26,662 nt of DNA. Source: Succinatimonas sp. UBA7265 (lineage in GTDB: Bacteria; Pseudomonadota; Gammaproteobacteria; Enterobacterales; Succinivibrionaceae). The position numbers and the translations under genes are program-made. Location of the stretch: NCBI GenBank assembly GCA_002473165.1, contig DKSD01000091.1:1-26662 (forward strand), given 5' to 3'. Position 1 is the stretch's first letter. Each line of letters starts with the position of its first letter. Below the pieces are notes generated by a model, which searched no databases, was not told the DNA's origin, and was given only the letters and a program-made list of their open reading frames with translations. This document shows positions 6,672 through 13,995 of the stretch, piece after piece.

Positions 6672-6994
6672 AGCCGCTCCTTAAGATCAGCAAGCGCGCG
6701 CTTTACGGCCAGGTGATCTTTTTTTGCAAGCTCCCTGAGATCGCTGAGCTCCCCGTACTCGCCTTTTAACAGCAGATTGCCGAGGCTTGCCAGTTTCCGC
6801 GCCGCATCCGCGAGGGCAAAGTATGCCTTCCTCAGGGCATCGGCGGTCTGGGGATCGAACTTGCCGCTGAAGACTTTTCTGCGGATGTAGTCGGCGGCGC
6901 TCATGCCGCATGACGATGCCAGCGCCTTGAGCTGCTCAGTCTGGATGGCTGTCAGCCTTACCTTGAACTCGTTTGTAAGTGTCTTTTGCCTCAT
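6668..6994 (-). CDS. Relaxosome accessory protein, TraJ/MobC-like
   Basis: 108 residues with an N-terminal ribbon-helix-helix pattern (FKVRLTAIQTEQLKALASSCGMSAADYIRRKVFSG), which matches the start of RP4 TraJ and MobC-type proteins, followed by helices with KLASLGNLLLKGEYGE, like the LGRLGGLLKLWL region of TraJ. Such proteins bind next to nic and bring the relaxase to oriT. The gene is the first after the oriT region on the leftward strand and overlaps the relaxase start by four bases, the same order as traJ-traI in RP4. Confidence 0.8.
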   Translation of the reverse strand: MRQKTLTNEFKVRLTAIQTEQLKALASSCGMSAADYIRRKVFSGKFDPQTADALRKAYFALADAARKLASLGNLLLKGEYGELSDLRELAKKDHLAVKRALADLKERL

Positions 6995-7031
6995 TGCAGT
7001 ACCTCTCCTGTCAAAGACGGATCGCGTTTGA

Positions 7032-7226
7032 GCACACCGTCAGGTGTGCGAATTAGCCTTGGCCTCCCCCGGCCGTGAGGGGGCAGGGTGCCGCACCAAG
7101 AGAGCCGAGCCGCGTCAGCGGCAACGGCGAACGGCTGCGGCCGCAAAACGCCCCTCGTAAGAGGGGACGGTTTGCCTACCCTGCACCATCAGAACTCACA
7201 GTAATCGGTTCTGATGTTCCGAACAT
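7032..7226 (+). other. oriT: Predicted origin of transfer (oriT) with IncP-like nic
   Basis: The non-coding region between the two diverging transfer operons has: GCACACC-gtca-GGTGTGC (7032-7049, perfect 7-bp arms); a C5/G5 stem (7066-7083); CCCCTC-gtaa-GAGGGG (7151-7166), which can be lengthened; then CCTACCCTGC (7175-7184), one base different from the RP4 nic sequence CCTATCCTGC, which predicts cleavage on the plus strand between 7183 and 7184. Next come CATCAGAAC/GTTCTGATG (7187-7195 and 7208-7216) and the palindrome ATGTTC-C-GAACAT (7214-7226). As in RP4, the inverted repeat stands just upstream of nic, and the relaxase operon would enter the recipient last. The exact nic position is inferred. 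Confidence 0.8.
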
Positions 7227-7283
7227 AACACCTTTAATCGCCAAAAATAATCTGAACGATTCGTCAATTCCATTTGGCTTATG

Positions 7284-7358
7284 GCGAAAAATTCGCAAAA
7301 CACTAATAAACATCTGTGAACAGTTTCATCGAATACGGATTTTTGCAGCTTGCAAAAA
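7284..7358 (+). promoter_or_regulatory. Promoter/operator region of the TraK-like operon
   Basis: Two palindromes, GCGAA-aaa-TTCGC (7284-7296) and TTTTTGCA-gct-TGCAAAAA (7340-7358), precede the operon. TTGCAA (7350-7355) within the second may be a -35, with GATAAG or TTGATA (7373-7380) as a weak -10. Binding by the operon's own first product or by the RHH accessory protein would fit the IncP pattern. Confidence 0.35.
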
Positions 7359-7407
7359 ATTTAAAATTCGTTTTGATAAGACTCAAATTTATTTAACGGA
7401 GGCCTTA

Positions 7408-8025
7408 ATGACGGCTAACTCAGATATTGAAGATCAAACGCCGCATGTTAAGCATCGCGGCAGGCAGAAAATTAATCTTGAAAACGAAAAAGAGGTGCTG
7501 GATAAAATCAACAGCCTGCTGGATCAAAAGGCGGATCGCGCGGCAAGGCGCAAGCTTAAACAGGATCTCAAAGCCCAGCTTCAGGGCAGGGATCGCAAAG
7601 ACATCCATCGCCGCGCCAAAGCCCTGTTTATGCGCTACCGCCCGATGCTTATAGAGCTGCGGGAGCAGAGTTCCTACAGCTTTAAAGACATTGCGGCGAC
7701 GCTGCGCGATCTATCAGGCGGGTATCCCTACAACCCGGCGACGGTGGCGCTGTGGCTTAAGGAAGCAGTCTCCGAGGGTGCGGCGTCAGAGAGCGCCAAG
7801 CCTGCAAAAAGGCATCAGGGCACGGGAACACCCCATCAGGAATACGCTTCGTCACCTTCTGATCCTGCCGAGAATGCTCCGGCATGGCATCACGACGCAG
7901 TACCGGCGCAGAACTCTGAGGGCGCATCCGGCGACGAGGCTCCGGTGACGCTCGGCGGCATCAAATCCACGAATCTCAACAAACACGGTTTTACACCTCT
8001 TATTAGGAAAAAACAGGAGAATTAA
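7408..8025 (+). CDS. TraK-like oriT-binding protein (by position and HTH pattern)
   Basis: 206 residues, start at 7408 because GGAGG (7398-7402) lies 5 bases before it; the open frame extends upstream through oriT but that part is not protein-like. The central segment (about residues 70-125: RAKALFMRYRPMLIELREQSSYSFKDIAATLRDLSGGYPYNPATVALWLKEA) looks like an HTH of the type seen in RP4 TraK and other conjugation accessory proteins: a helix, a glycine-rich turn and a Y-N-x-x-T recognition helix. The N-terminus is basic and lysine-rich; the C-terminal 80 residues are polar and probably disordered. It begins an operon with the ParA-like and membrane proteins, matching traK-traL-traM order and orientation relative to oriT. 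The name is inference; the sequence alone only supports a DNA-binding protein. Confidence 0.6.
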   Translation: MTANSDIEDQTPHVKHRGRQKINLENEKEVLDKINSLLDQKADRAARRKLKQDLKAQLQGRDRKDIHRRAKALFMRYRPMLIELREQSSYSFKDIAATLRDLSGGYPYNPATVALWLKEAVSEGAASESAKPAKRHQGTGTPHQEYASSPSDPAENAPAWHHDAVPAQNSEGASGDEAPVTLGGIKSTNLNKHGFTPLIRKKQEN

Positions 8026-8026
8026 T

Positions 8027-8854
8027 ATGAAAATCTTTGTATTAAATTCAAAAGGCGGAGTCGGCAAATCCGCAGTCTCAGCTCAGATCGCCGCGCCCTT
8101 TATCTGGGTCAGAAACGGTCGCAAGGGCAAGGTCAATCTCATCGAGTTCGACGTCGAGAACAACGACAACGAGATGTTTTCGCAAAACAGCGCCATCATC
8201 AAAACCAGTGCTCTCGATGCGTACAACAAGGAGGCGCTGCTGAAACTTGCGCAGATCCGCGACTGTGTCATCGACTCAGGCGGCAACATCCAGACCTCGG
8301 CAGCGCTTGAGGAGTTTGCAGCTGCAAACATTTTGCGCAAGATCGACCTCTTCATGGTGCCGTTGACGGCGGGCATCCAGGACGTCACCAACACCCTGAA
8401 CACCGTCGACGTCATCAGGCAGTACCGCCCCGGCGCCAAAATCATCTTGGTTCTGTCCATGGTCTACACCGATCCGGCCGTCCAGTTCTGGTGGCTCCTG
8501 GGCGACAAGTGGCACCTCTATAAGGAGTCCTCGCTTACCGGTGACTATGCCGGCCTTGCCAGTCATTTGATGGCGTTTTCAGCTTCGCCCTTCATCGACA
8601 TGGCCAAGGGAATTTTCGGGGAGACTTTATTTGAGAAGTCCGAGGAGGACATCACGAAGATCGAGGCGGAGATGGATCGCCTCGCCGGCGAACTGGCGAA
8701 GTACGAGGACGGAAAAGCCCCGCATGAAATCGATGCGGCTTATGACCAGGCCCTGCGCGAACAGCGGATCGTCTACGAGGCCAAAAAATTCAGGGAGAAG
8801 TGCATTGATCCCGCATTTAATGCCATGGAGGAGGTGCTCAATGCCAAACAGTAA
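8027..8854 (+). CDS. ParA/MinD-like ATPase, TraL-like
   Basis: 275 residues. A deviant Walker A motif of the ParA/MinD type stands at the N-terminus (FVLNSKGGVGKSAVSAQIA, residues 4-22) and a likely Walker A'/B region follows (LIEFDVENND and DCVIDSGG). Beyond about residue 200 a charged helical tail carries a coiled-coil-like stretch. RP4 TraL has the same fold, size class and position behind traK. Only one base separates it from the preceding stop (TTAATATG). The protein may position the relaxosome or regulate the transfer machinery; a partition role is possible, but there is no ParB-like partner nearby. Confidence 0.75.
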   Translation: MKIFVLNSKGGVGKSAVSAQIAAPFIWVRNGRKGKVNLIEFDVENNDNEMFSQNSAIIKTSALDAYNKEALLKLAQIRDCVIDSGGNIQTSAALEEFAAANILRKIDLFMVPLTAGIQDVTNTLNTVDVIRQYRPGAKIILVLSMVYTDPAVQFWWLLGDKWHLYKESSLTGDYAGLASHLMAFSASPFIDMAKGIFGETLFEKSEEDITKIEAEMDRLAGELAKYEDGKAPHEIDAAYDQALREQRIVYEAKKFREKCIDPAFNAMEEVLNAKQ

Positions 8855-9503
8855 CGGGATCACGGTCGGCGGCATCGCCATTAACGACCAGACGGATGTG
8901 ATGTTTCTTGTAAAAACAATTAATGTGTGTTGCACCTTGTTGCGTCAGGTGAAGCGCAGTATAGACAACCTGTTGGAGAGACTGTGCAAGGACGACGACG
9001 CCAGGAATAAGGAACTCAGGTTTACCCTAAAGCAGCGGGCGATCACGGCTCTGCTGGCGATCATCTTCACCGCGCCTGTGGCGGCGGTCATGGGGGTCTA
9101 CTTCGATCACCACTGGCTTACCGATCTCTACGATCGCAAGATCGGGGAGTTCGTGCAGAGCAGGGCGGATCTGCAAAACTATGCGGCAGGGCTCAGAGCT
9201 GAGAGGGCGCAATACGTTAAGGAGAGAGGCACTATTGAAGCCCTTACTCAGGAACGGAACGCGCTCAGCGCCAAGGTCAGCGATCTTGAGTCTGCCAAAA
9301 GCTCGCAGGCCGGCAATGCCGCCAAGCTCAGAAAGTCGCTCAAAGAATGCAAGGCTGACCTTAACAGCGCCACGAACTCAATATGGTTCGAGCTTGCCGG
9401 ATCAGGGCTGATCAGGTGGAATAGCGGAGCTGGGGCGGTTGAACTCCTTGGCAGTGTCATTCAATACAAAGGCCGTTATTACATGATGACAACTCAGAAT
9501 TAG
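8841..9503 (+). CDS. TraM-like membrane/coiled-coil protein
   Basis: 220 residues. The true start is ATG 8841, inside the last codons of the ATPase gene, with GGAGG about 8 bases upstream (8828-8832), so the two are translationally coupled. It has one membrane segment (ITALLAIIFTAPVAAVMGVYF, about residues 68-88) followed by a coiled coil (about 105-175: SRADLQNYAAGLRAERAQYVKERGTIEALTQ ...) and a short globular end. The RP4 TraM protein, third gene of traKLM, is also a small membrane-linked protein, but sequence similarity cannot be claimed from reading alone. A strong terminator ends the operon. Confidence 0.6.
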   Translation: MPNSNGITVGGIAINDQTDVMFLVKTINVCCTLLRQVKRSIDNLLERLCKDDDARNKELRFTLKQRAITALLAIIFTAPVAAVMGVYFDHHWLTDLYDRKIGEFVQSRADLQNYAAGLRAERAQYVKERGTIEALTQERNALSAKVSDLESAKSSQAGNAAKLRKSLKECKADLNSATNSIWFELAGSGLIRWNSGAGAVELLGSVIQYKGRYYMMTTQN

Positions 9504-9531
9504 ACCTGAAGGTTTGATTCTGTGGATGAAA

Positions 9532-9560
9532 TAAGGCGCCGTGAGGCGCCTTAATTTTTG
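9532..9560 (+). terminator. Rho-independent terminator of the TraKLM-like operon
   Basis: TAAGGCGCC-gtga-GGCGCCTTA is a perfect 9-bp stem with a 4-base loop (9532-9553), followed by ATTTTTG. It stands 28 bases past the last stop codon. Confidence 0.85.
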
Positions 9561-9589
9561 GAATTTTTAAAGGCTTAATGTTAAGATTG

Positions 9590-9619
9590 CTGGGTAAATC
9601 TTGTATAAATTTTTCCCAG
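9590..9619 (+). promoter_or_regulatory. Promoter/operator of the methyltransferase gene
   Basis: CTGGG (9590-9594) and CCCAG (9615-9619) form an inverted repeat enclosing a TATAAA -10 box (9604-9609). TTAAGA (9581-9586) would be a weak -35 with a 17-bp spacer. A dyad on the -10 fits autorepression by the methyltransferase's N-terminal DNA-binding segment, which is known for EcoRII-family enzymes; here it is inference. Confidence 0.4.
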
Positions 9620-9623
9620 TGAT

Positions 9624-10781
9624 ATGACGAAGCAGATACATCTTTCGCTGGATGATTCCAGCTATTCAAAACTTAAACAGCGTGCGGATTCAATTTCTAT
9701 GAGCGTGTCCGATCTGTGTGAGGTTGCAATTCAGCAGAATATTCTCAGTCTTCGAACGGCTAGGAAGGCCGGAGGTGCAGGCCTGAAATTCATAGACTTG
9801 TTCGCGGGAATAGGCGGCATGAGGATCGCTTTTGAGCGAGCCGGGGCTGAGTGTGTTTACTCTAACGAGTGGAACAAGTACAGCCAAAAGACTTACCTGG
9901 CAAACTTCCATGACATGCCCGAAGGCGACATAACCAAGGTCAAGGAAGACGATATTCCCGATCACGACATTTTGGTAGCGGGATTTCCCTGCCAGCCCTT
10001 CTCCATCGCGGGGGTCAGCAAAAAGAAAAGCCTTGGACGCGCCACCGGTTTCCAGGATAAGACGCAGGGAACCCTTTTCTTTGATGTTTGCCGGATCCTC
10101 AGGGCAAAACGCCCCAAGGCGTTTATGCTCGAAAACGTAAAGAATCTGACCTCGCACGATCACGGCAATACTTTTAAGATCATCCTCGGATGCCTGGAAG
10201 AGCTCGATTATCAGGTGTTTTGGAAGATCCTAGACGGTCAGGATTTTGTGCCCCAGCACCGGGAGCGCATTGTAATCGTCGGTTTTGACAGAAAGCGCTA
10301 TGGCGACAGCGCGGAGTTCTCCTTTGATGAACTTAAAAAACCGGAACGCAAGCCGGTCATGAAAGACATTCTGGAGAGAACGCCCGATGCCAAATACACT
10401 CTGAGCGACAAGCTGTGGCAGTATCTACAGGACTATGCGGCCAAGCACAAGGCAAAGGGAAACGGTTTCGGGTTCGGCATTGCAGATCCTGACGGAATAT
10501 CAAGAACGCTGAGCGCCAGATATTACAAGGACGGTTCTGAAATCCTTATAGCTCAGAAAGGGCGCAATCCGCGCCGCCTTACTCCGCGTGAATGCGCGCG
10601 CCTTCAGGGATTCCCTGATGACTTCATCATTCCGGTTTCAGACACCCAGGCATACAGACAGTTCGGCAACTCGGTTGTCGTGCCGCTTATGACTGCGGTG
10701 GCGCAACTTGTGACAGCAAAATTAAATGAACTTGACGGGAGCGATGTCCATGGAAGAGAACAAAGATCTGTTGCTTGCTGA
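9624..10781 (+). CDS. DNA (cytosine-5) methyltransferase, EcoRII/Dcm class
   Basis: 385 residues. C5 methyltransferase motifs in order: I FIDLFAGIGGMR (56-67, AdoMet), IV GFPCQPFS (120-127) with catalytic Cys123, VI ENVKNL (170-175), VIII QHRERIVIVGF (211-221), IX RRLTPRECARLQGF (317-330), X QFGNSVVVPLM (346-356). RTLSARYYKDGSEILI in the target-recognition region is characteristic of Dcm and M.EcoRII, so the target is probably CCWGG with the inner C methylated. The first 50 residues (IHLSLDDSSYSKLKQRADSISMSVSDLCEVAIQQ) look like a separate ribbon-helix-helix segment that may autoregulate. The restriction gene overlaps its 3' end. The recognition site follows from family and partner, not from data. 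Confidence 0.93.
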   Translation: MTKQIHLSLDDSSYSKLKQRADSISMSVSDLCEVAIQQNILSLRTARKAGGAGLKFIDLFAGIGGMRIAFERAGAECVYSNEWNKYSQKTYLANFHDMPEGDITKVKEDDIPDHDILVAGFPCQPFSIAGVSKKKSLGRATGFQDKTQGTLFFDVCRILRAKRPKAFMLENVKNLTSHDHGNTFKIILGCLEELDYQVFWKILDGQDFVPQHRERIVIVGFDRKRYGDSAEFSFDELKKPERKPVMKDILERTPDAKYTLSDKLWQYLQDYAAKHKAKGNGFGFGIADPDGISRTLSARYYKDGSEILIAQKGRNPRRLTPRECARLQGFPDDFIIPVSDTQAYRQFGNSVVVPLMTAVAQLVTAKLNELDGSDVHGREQRSVAC

Positions 10782-11937
10782 AGCAGCCATAGCCGATGCC
10801 GCTGGAAGTGAAGCTGCTTACTGCAAATTTCTGGCTCCTAATGACACAGGACTAACGGGAAGTCATCAGAGCGGAGCGTTGATTTCTAAATCAGTTACGA
10901 GGGTGATATTTGGCTATATGCCCGAAGGGAATGCCCCTGTAAAACTTGATGGAATCAGCATTTGTTGGAACAATGATCTTAAAACCGAAAGTACTTTTAC
11001 GTGGTATGGTTCAAAACAAGGTGAAGTACATTTGACATGTTTTGGTGATGATTTTCCACATTTTGTTCCTGATGAAACCGGTTCGCTTTTTGTGCTTAAT
11101 AAACACAGTGACCATGAATATCGTGCTTATATTCTTAATACTGAAGCCGAAATTAATCATTTTTTAGCAGCATGCGATCTAAGTCCAACAGAGACCAATC
11201 GCCTTATTAATCTTGCTTCTATGCCATCAAAGAAAAGATTAGATGCTGTCATGCGCTCATATGTGGATTCTTTTGTCGGAAAAGAATTACCATCCACTGC
11301 AGAAATGTCAAAAATGGCAGAAGAGATTGAAAATAAAGTTTATGACCACATCAGCTTTATAAGGGAAAACCCAGATAAAAAATTGGTTTCTTGGTATGAG
11401 ACTGATTTCAATCTTTATCGTGCGTTTGAAAATCATATTTATCTCGGACAAGTCCAAAAAGGTTTTCCTACAGTTTCTGCGTTCTTAGAATTGTCATTGA
11501 AAGTACAGAACAGCCGCAAAAGCAGGGCAGGGCGTAGTTTAGAAAACCATTTGGCTTCCTTGTTCAAGGGAAATGATTTGCAGTTTGAGGAACAGGTTGT
11601 CACTGAGGATAATAAAAAACCAGATTTTATTTTTCCAAGCGGCAAAGCATATCATGAAAGCAGCTTTCCAATCGAAAAAATAGTCACTTTGGCAGCAAAG
11701 ACGACATGTAAGGATAGATGGCGGCAAGTCTTAAATGAGGCAAATAGATTTAGGGGAAGAAATAAATATCTGTGCACATTACAACCAAGCATGTCTGCTA
11801 ATCAGATGAAAGAAATGGCTGACGAGAAAGTTATCTTGGTTGTTCCTAAGGCACTTCACGATGGTTATCCTAAAGAATATAGGAATAACCTGCTGTCTGT
11901 AAAAGATTTTATTTCCTTGATCAAAAAAACAGCATAA
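10750..11937 (+). CDS. Type II restriction endonuclease, EcoRII-like
   Basis: 395 residues against about 404 in EcoRII. N-terminal domain (effector-binding half): FLAPNDTGLTGSHQSGALI (28-45) matches RLSANDTGATGGHQVGLYI of EcoRII. Catalytic domain: NSRKSRAGRSLENHL (254-268), then NKKPDFIFPSGKAYH with Pro291-Asp292, and LAAKTTCKDRWRQVLNEA (314-331) with Lys317 and Lys321, all closely matching EcoRII-C. EcoRII needs two CCWGG sites to cut. The start is set at ATG 10750 because GGGAG (10737-10741) is 8 bases away; the ATG at 10744 is too close. It overlaps the methyltransferase by 32 bases. From about 10860 base composition changes sharply to AT-rich with different codon use, so the two genes may have had different histories. 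Confidence 0.93.
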   Translation: MEENKDLLLAEAAIADAAGSEAAYCKFLAPNDTGLTGSHQSGALISKSVTRVIFGYMPEGNAPVKLDGISICWNNDLKTESTFTWYGSKQGEVHLTCFGDDFPHFVPDETGSLFVLNKHSDHEYRAYILNTEAEINHFLAACDLSPTETNRLINLASMPSKKRLDAVMRSYVDSFVGKELPSTAEMSKMAEEIENKVYDHISFIRENPDKKLVSWYETDFNLYRAFENHIYLGQVQKGFPTVSAFLELSLKVQNSRKSRAGRSLENHLASLFKGNDLQFEEQVVTEDNKKPDFIFPSGKAYHESSFPIEKIVTLAAKTTCKDRWRQVLNEANRFRGRNKYLCTLQPSMSANQMKEMADEKVILVVPKALHDGYPKEYRNNLLSVKDFISLIKKTA

Positions 11938-12133
11938 TTAAAAAATAGCACGCCCGGTTAGTTCACTAAATCTATATTAAGATACTTACCAAATTACTTT
12001 AGTTTTCTTGTGAATTTATGTTAAATATCAGATAAAAGTAATAATTATTTTTATATTTGTTATACAAATAACCCGAAGCTTTATTTAAAATGTTGCCTCG
12101 GGTAAATTAAAAGATTTTTAATTACTTGTCATT
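11938..12133. other. AT-rich gap between the restriction and DUF262 genes
   Basis: About 195 bases between converging genes, very AT-rich, without a convincing reading frame or clear hairpin with T-tract. I see nothing more in it. Confidence 0.6.
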
Positions 12134-13324
12134 CTAAGAATTGACCTTAAGAAGAATTAATAGCTCTTGGTAAGCCTCCCTTCTTTCGGGGTTTGTCATG
12201 TTGGCAAAATTAATTTTACAGAACCAGTCTTTTAGTTTTAGATTATCTGTATCGTTTAACTCAATTGGATTGTTTACAAAGAAACCAATTAAGTAATTTA
12301 TGTATTCAATTCGGGTAACTTTATCATCTAAATTGTTTAATTTAATAAATTTTAATGTTTTATCAAGAGCTTCATTTGTTAACTCAATACATTTTGTCAT
12401 TTGCTCAGAAGAAAGTCTAGAAACAATATCAGGTTTTTTATCTGAAGCAACCGGAGCATAATTATTTTTGTGCTTCTTTTCTAAGATAATCTCTAAAGAA
12501 GGGTTAAGAGCTACTAAAGGATAACTTTCTCTTGTGCTGTGAATTTTAAACAATCTCTCTTCGAACTGCTTATTTGACTCAATTATTTTATTTACATAAG
12601 GCTTAAAAAACAGCGAATAAATATCAAAATGTAATTTAGATTTTGATAAGGTAAGTTCAAGATCGCTAATTTTGCTTCCTGCGTTATTTAATACTTCAAA
12701 CCAGTTAATTTGTTCCTCAATATTTAAATTTTCCGCAATGTTTATAGTGTATTTGTATGAAGAAAACTTTGCTCTCACTTTAAATAATACCATTTTTACT
12801 GGATCTTCGAAATTTTTGCGAGCAAGTTCATCATAAATCTCTTGGTCTCTTTGGTTATACAACTTTCCTACTTTTATTTGATATTTTTTCTCTGGTTCAT
12901 CTATGATTATAAATTTACCTTTTTTTATATCTAAAACTACATTATCCAAATCGGGGCTATTTGTATATGCTTTATAATTTGTCGTTAGTCTTTGTTGACC
13001 GTCAATGACGGAATATTTAACCTGTGAAACCTGATCATAGGCTAACTCTTCGCGATTTAAAAAAGATATTAGAACTTCTGGGTTTCTATTTGACGATACA
13101 TCGTTTAGCGAGATTGGTGAAACAGCTGCTTTACCGTATAGTTGATAATTAAAAAGATCTACCATCTTTTGTAATTTCCAACTTACATCTCTTTGATAAA
13201 TTGGTAACGCTATTTCAACATTTTGTATTGCCTTGCATAGATCAGCGATACTCTGTTGGTTTGTCTTTTTTGTAGGGTCAATTTCAACATAAGCTTTAAG
13301 TTTAGCGAGATCTTTGTCGTTCAT
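12134..13324 (-). CDS. Standalone DUF262 (GmrSD N-terminal-like) protein, likely defence
   Basis: 396 residues. It carries the DUF262 signature: ALPIYQRDVSW (39-49), similar to the (I/V)PxYQRxYxW motif, and SVIDGQQRLTT (105-115), similar to the DGQQRLT motif. DUF262 belongs to the ParB/Srx-like fold and forms the NTP-using part of GmrSD type IV restriction enzymes and related anti-phage proteins. I see no C-terminal DUF1524 HNH nuclease (no H-x-x-P/N-H pattern) in the lysine-rich second half. The gene is strongly AT-rich, like the restriction gene across the gap, so it probably came with the same cargo. ATG 13324 has GGAG 6-8 bases upstream. Function as anti-phage defence is inferred from family and location. 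Confidence 0.75.
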   Translation of the reverse strand: MNDKDLAKLKAYVEIDPTKKTNQQSIADLCKAIQNVEIALPIYQRDVSWKLQKMVDLFNYQLYGKAAVSPISLNDVSSNRNPEVLISFLNREELAYDQVSQVKYSVIDGQQRLTTNYKAYTNSPDLDNVVLDIKKGKFIIIDEPEKKYQIKVGKLYNQRDQEIYDELARKNFEDPVKMVLFKVRAKFSSYKYTINIAENLNIEEQINWFEVLNNAGSKISDLELTLSKSKLHFDIYSLFFKPYVNKIIESNKQFEERLFKIHSTRESYPLVALNPSLEIILEKKHKNNYAPVASDKKPDIVSRLSSEQMTKCIELTNEALDKTLKFIKLNNLDDKVTRIEYINYLIGFFVNNPIELNDTDNLKLKDWFCKINFANMTNPERREAYQELLILLKVNS

Positions 13325-13404
13325 TTGCTTCTCCGTTTGTTATTAGCAGCTATAAATAAACATAACATGTTTTTTATATAAATCTAGCTTCTTTTATATC
13401 TCTT

Positions 13405-13644
13405 CTACGACTTTTTAAATAACACATTGTTTCTTATGGATATATATTTTTTTTCTCTTTTATTAAAGCTAGCAGCTAAATTAGCAGCTAATTTGAAAAA
13501 CACGTATTCTTGATGACTTTCTCCTTTTGAATCCAAAATCGATAAAAAGCTGTTATATTCTTGATTCTTAATAAAAGTTTTGGCTTCAAATTTTCTTTTT
13601 GGATAAAACTGACCGATATGTAACACGTTTTGTCCGATCAGCAA
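13405..13644 (-). CDS. Small hypothetical protein, possibly a gene fragment
   Basis: A 79-residue frame upstream of the DUF262 gene on the same strand, starting with TTG (no ATG is available) and without a clear Shine-Dalgarno. It is lysine and phenylalanine-rich (KRKFEAKTFIKNQEYNSF ... KLAANLAASFNKREKKYISIRNNVLFKKS) and has no recognised motif. It could be a partner of the DUF262 protein, the 3' piece of a longer broken gene, or chance. Its codons are as AT-rich as the neighbour's. Confidence 0.3.
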   Translation of the reverse strand: MLIGQNVLHIGQFYPKRKFEAKTFIKNQEYNSFLSILDSKGESHQEYVFFKLAANLAASFNKREKKYISIRNNVLFKKS

Positions 13645-13667
13645 CTACGAGTGTTTGCGTGGATTGT

Positions 13668-13924
13668 TATCGGGTACATGGTAATTGAATGACTTTTTTT
13701 GAGTTTTCTAAGTTTATTTCGGCTATTAAAGATATTAATATTTTTGCATACTTTTCTTGTCATTCTTTCTAATAATACTTTTAGCAATCAAATAATTAGC
13801 TGTAAGTTTGTATTAAATCTTGCGCGTGTTTCGAGTCCTTTCTTCAGAGGTAACGTGATATTTCCGCTGGGGTATCGGTTGTTTTCTGCGGGGGTATCGG
13901 GTAAATCCTTCCGAGCGTATCGGG
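13668..13924. repeat. TATCGG(G) repeats next to the integrase, possible IS21-type ends
   Basis: TATCGG recurs at 13873-13878, 13895-13900 and 13918-13923 (spacing 22 and 23 bases), each preceded by a C/G-rich stretch (TTTCCGCTGGGG, TTTTCTGCGGGGG, CCTTCCGAGCG). A fourth copy, TATCGGGTA, is at 13668-13676. Tandem terminal repeats of about this length are typical of IS21-family insertion-sequence ends; integrase arm sites are another possibility. No transposase gene is present. Confidence 0.4.
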
Positions 13925-13995
13925 AAAATCCTGCCAGGTCCCCGGGCTGGCAAAGAATGGCTGCGGTCGTAGTGGTCGCCGCCTTCTTGATGGGC

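Noticed and set aside
7060..7100. Second nic-like sequence (CACCCTGCCC on the minus strand)
   Set aside because: It matches the IncP nic less well and its inverted repeat is on the wrong side; kept only as a secondary option.
7075..7407. In-frame upstream extension of the TraK-like gene through oriT
   Set aside because: The extension is low-complexity and would translate the oriT; a good Shine-Dalgarno supports the start at 7408.
13840..13930. CRISPR array
   Set aside because: The repeats are too few, degenerate and without spacers of constant length; no cas genes in the window.
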